A stretch of 18,223 bases of DNA. It comes from Rickettsiales bacterium. Lineage in GTDB: Bacteria > Pseudomonadota > Alphaproteobacteria > Rickettsiales > UBA1997. This document shows positions 17,101-18,223 of this stretch, piece by piece. The stretch's first letter is position 1, and each line of letters opens with the position of its first letter. The notes beneath the pieces are model-generated. The model was not told the DNA's origin and searched no databases. It saw only the letters and a list, made by a program, of their open reading frames with translations. The position numbers and the translations under genes were made by a program. The DNA lies in contig CANGNU010000001.1 of NCBI GenBank assembly GCA_947455365.1, positions 1 to 18,223 on the forward strand, read 5' to 3'.

Positions 17101-18223
17101 TAACTAAAGCTGATTTTATTGAGTCATTAGAAGTGATTTCAATATTGCCAGCTGCAGCATTGTCAATATAAACCGCAGCAAGCCCAGCGTCGCCACCTAA
17201 AGTTGATCCAGAATTTAAATTGGTGCTTTTATTAAGATAAATAGAGCCGCTATTGGCATTTAAGCTTAAAATTGCAGCATTAACACTGCCGCTGCCAATT
17301 GTTAATGTTGCGTCAATTCCAAGATAAAGACTTGAAGCTGTAAGTCTGTTGCTGTTGGTTGCTAAATTAAGATTTATATTGTCGTCAACAATAATTGATG
17401 CAAGTTGAAAATTGCTGCCAATATTGCCATTGGTTGCGTAATCATGAGTAAATTCAATTGAGCCTTGACTATCATCCGCTCCATCAATTGTGCCAAAAAC
17501 TGAAGAACCTCCATTCAAAATTAACAGTGAATTGGCGTTTAAAGTAATTGCGGTGGTGACGGCATTCATTGCATTAACATCGGCGCCACCAGAAATTTCA
17601 CCAGTGGTAGCTAAAGTTGCATAGTTGCCCAACACAACAGTTGTTGCATAAATGTTATTGCCAATTGATGTAACGCTATTCGCATTATTAACCATAACAT
17701 TGGCCAAAGCGTTATTATGGTTTCCGCCAATATTGCCAGTAAGAGTGTTAGTTGTGCCGTTAAATGCAATGCTGCCATTATTATTGCCAGTTGATAAAAT
17801 GTTGCCATTAACACTTGCCGTGCCAATTGCTAAAGTTGCATTATTATCTAAAGAAATGTTTTGAGCGGTTAAAGAAATGTTATTGGTGTCAAGATTAAAA
17901 CTTGCCCCATCACTTATACTGACCGTTGCAAGAGCGTGAGTTGCGCCAATATTTTCATAAGCAGTTAAATTGCCACTTAATATTTGTAAAATGCCTTTAT
18001 TGTCAGTTGCGCCATTAATTGTGGCAATTGCCGTGGCGCCATCGCTTAATTTTAAAGTTGCGTTATTAGCTAACAATATTGAGGAGGCAATTTGATGGCT
18101 GCCAGTGACATCGTCGCCACCACTAATTGTGCCAGCTGTTTCAAGAGCACCACCACCTTGAACATTAATGCTGTTTGTGTGCAGTGCAAAGCTTCCAGCA
18201 TCAACTGATTCAGAGTTATTTAT
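11147..18223 (-). CDS. Giant autotransporter (type Va), repetitive passenger plus C-terminal barrel; N-terminus outside window
   Basis: The frame is open to the right edge (2358 codons visible plus stop), so the signal peptide and true start are not seen; a TTG at 18076 is internal. The last ~280 residues (from about 11985) form an autotransporter barrel (PF03797): AVWIQTFGS, alternating strands such as SGISIGADY and SYGYDFIGD, and a terminal RIKYGF with the C-terminal aromatic read by BAM. Before it lies a linker with ARLESLRNDI. The rest is an Asn/Ser/Gly/Thr/Ala-rich passenger expected to fold as a beta-helix on the cell surface. I count 21 hinge units of the type GNIGxxxxLxxIxI, about 85 residues apart, and no cysteine in the visible part. 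The organisation resembles Rickettsia Sca proteins. Adhesion is likely but not shown. Confidence 0.92.
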   Translation of the reverse strand: MNNSESVDAGSFALHTNSINVQGGGALETAGTISGGDDVTGSHQIASSILLANNATLKLSDGATAIATINGATDNKGILQILSGNLTAYENIGATHALATVSISDGASFNLDTNNISLTAQNISLDNNATLAIGTASVNGNILSTGNNNGSIAFNGTTNTLTGNIGGNHNNALANVMVNNANSVTSIGNNIYATTVVLGNYATLATTGEISGGADVNAMNAVTTAITLNANSLLILNGGSSVFGTIDGADDSQGSIEFTHDYATNGNIGSNFQLASIIVDDNINLNLATNSNRLTASSLYLGIDATLTIGSGSVNAAILSLNANSGSIYLNKSTNLNSGSTLGGDAGLAAVYIDNAAAGNIEITSNDSIKSALVRIDGSNSKLSLAENKSIIGNVVLATGATLELNNNSSVSGVIRGTSAEGSSGLLKIANGTVYSQSDIGGGGFALSSVLIASNSTLDLYNENTSNNSIAVNNTDGEINLESNSTLIIGSGTVNGTIKASSINGSGNVIFEKNFTTAGNVGISDGAALNNILVTNGANVAVGTHAIILTEVPYQLNALNIFLDDNTTLATDGSISGGYDVGASAEVETAIKLGTDSILKLGSNIVSGNSTVLGAIDGNAATMDGSGMGKLEITSGTFTTQLNIGSTNKLQEIILDNGAALNADTNSNTLNAAAISLGSTSTLTFGTDSIISAAVRGSSANSGTVNFLNSTTISSGNTFGGANGLSSIYIIQAEGAVIDSNDSIKANEIYINGTNSQLNLAASKSVAGNVTIGDESYLTLANNSAVNGAINGTNNNNGNLQISGSVVSQGNFGATHYLNNIILTNSSTLNLAENGNDIKATTITLGTGANLIIGDGALYGDIIGSANNTGTLTFATTTNYNSGAIGNSENYLANVFINSSVTITQDEAIYAVENTVNGNLIVNAGKLIDGTHITIQDSGILTLNDNTQINAGILGIDGGTLIINNDASFTSTNYVGGEDVNNLATIHLYSGATLDAATNNNDIHASSTILNTNSTLQIGSGGVYGNVIGNGSGSIVRFSQDNILRGSIGTAESNNAEIGTLTFDNLTMGVANYDASSYEIAANLITLGNNTILTSGGNISGGFNGTSTLAAAITLGNNSHLQLNDNSSVTANINGAASNKGEVDISGTVAGNINLGNGTKIATLAIASNSNLDISANDNSLNVSSTTLDTNAVLKIGTTTTAGTIDGTNNNYGTLEIASHKITTTNGDIGATKYLNAVNIASEATLNLSEHNNSLHAANITLGSASVLEVGSGSILGSFTGSTSGYGAIAFNANNTIDSSVALGTEEASLGVVTVSNGVSLTYNNAIYADRLNIGTSGAAASTLNMTLSSGTTLNSNIILESSAELNLSDGGYLYINNALDGANDNSGILRLDDSGILRLNSNIGSTHSLSEIHIGENYFLNAYTDGASISATNLYLANGAAILFGSGSFYGAVHGSGSDDYIGFIGGASHTLSGNLGAESDENGIYNINVQGTLNLDSYSLRANNFYLDPLDSVNAVLNFGSGNINIGNFFNRYSGLGSINFAANNNINFAITSENEIAALNIADGATITQNEAIYTTNTTIGSGTSGKLILAASKTLHSNVTINNGANLLLNNNSAVAGNILGASTLGTGTIEIASDAIVTAAGNLGTSDGKIATITLDSGANLNVGTHNITANSVSLGSGSILSINGGILNAAISASSNGYGAVIFAANNTLVKNIGSNSNKVSRVAINDDNTLSTGANKIYANNITLGNNATLELQDGSSISNQINGTNAGNGEINAAGTVAVGAIGTNSAVNNITTAANSVVTFTGDISAAGNVNINGNAIFSNATTNISADSFNVNSGSFLSLSINLTAPAASSLEVAGAAILSANTTLKLTISGSATSGTKITLINAGSGSEIATIDATKIDINNSGKNTNHGQTFSTEVSGNQLLLTLSGDYVSDRVKFDNSNSQDAYDAINNITDTTGELTLVQNYLNSNSYSIDQKEAAVKSVTPQVDNSNNRIAFNNSAVTANIISARLESLRNDIAPIDPSGPIIKTFNANNDFLNKSLAIQTLQPLRDNNFKPSYPSSIAIPSAIYNQPSNKAVWIQTFGSNINQNRTSNSDGFRANSSGISIGADYKANSKLIIGLTGGITQTNSKSTDHGKSTAIENYQLNIYSGYSAAAYFLNTTAGLSLNNYSSTRQIAIAAASAKADYQGQSYNIRAELGKNFKFKNEITFTPSLMLTAAHNNTNSYNETGAGTLNLHVKNNSGNFFEGRFGTELSYLFTTKAKTRIRPQISASYGYDFIGDQQKTTSNFIGQTASFSSDGAKVAQGSLKLGAGLGLYTTNDITFSVNYGFEHRTAYTSNSGWLRIKYGF

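Noticed and set aside
11147..18076. Reading the autotransporter as a complete gene starting at 18076
   Set aside because: The codon there is TTG, the frame continues with the same repeat type (SGGDDV, TLETAG-like units) to the last base of the window, and no signal peptide is present.
11147..18223. Many open frames of 60-143 codons on the plus strand and in other minus frames opposite the autotransporter
   Set aside because: They are shadows of a stop-poor, repetitive coding region: biased composition, no family motifs, and full overlap with a frame that has a clear barrel domain.
11990..18223. Repeated short motifs (for example CCATTAATTGTGCC-like) resembling a CRISPR or tandem DNA repeat
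   Set aside because: Copies differ in sequence and spacing and follow the protein repeat. There is no constant repeat with unique spacers and no cas gene.

Overview
The window reads as chromosomal DNA of an AT-rich, Gram-negative alphaproteobacterium. It has the rpmF-plsX-fabH cluster with a divergent bamE, an lpxC gene and other lipid A genes, and a very large Sca-like autotransporter. Together with an ankyrin-like protein, this suggests a host-associated, Rickettsiales- or Holosporales-type organism. The lineage is an inference from gene content and composition. Almost no start codon here has a recognisable Shine-Dalgarno sequence.

Layout. (1) 1-1322: the 3' part of lpxC (+) converges with bamE and a small lipoprotein gene (both -). 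(2) 1465-3776: rpmF, plsX and fabH (+), a compact operon for ribosomal protein L32 and lipid precursor synthesis. A perfect 15-bp palindrome lies in the bamE/rpmF divergent gap. (3) 3896-4651: a hypothetical gene with a degenerate ankyrin-like region, convergent with a beta-carbonic anhydrase (4660-5301, -). (4) 5388-7535 (-): a 715-residue protein whose second half carries the motifs of the amidoligase_2 family (COOH-NH2 ligase with a glutamine-synthetase/GCS-like fold), behind about 330 residues of helical repeats. (5) 7756-8043 (+): a small lipoprotein. (6) 8060-10224 (-): an eptA-like lipid A phosphoethanolamine transferase followed by a PAP2-family phosphatase, the pairing used for two-step lipid A remodelling in Helicobacter pylori. 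(7) 10340-11058 (+): the truncated 3' end of a DUF486/DMT-type membrane protein gene, then a third lipoprotein. (8) 11147-18223 (-): at least 2358 codons of an autotransporter, with a repetitive cysteine-free passenger and a C-terminal barrel. Its N-terminus lies beyond the right edge.

The shared theme is the cell envelope: lipid A synthesis and modification (LpxC, EptA, PAP2), acyl-chain supply (PlsX, FabH), outer-membrane protein assembly (BamE), lipoproteins, and a major outer-membrane client (the autotransporter).

The strongest structural signal is a 23-bp exact direct repeat at 8035-8057 and 11135-11157. It brackets the eptA-PAP2 segment. Its left copy forms the end of one flanking gene and its right copy forms the end of the other, as if about 3.1 kb had been inserted exactly at an ancestral convergent gene junction.
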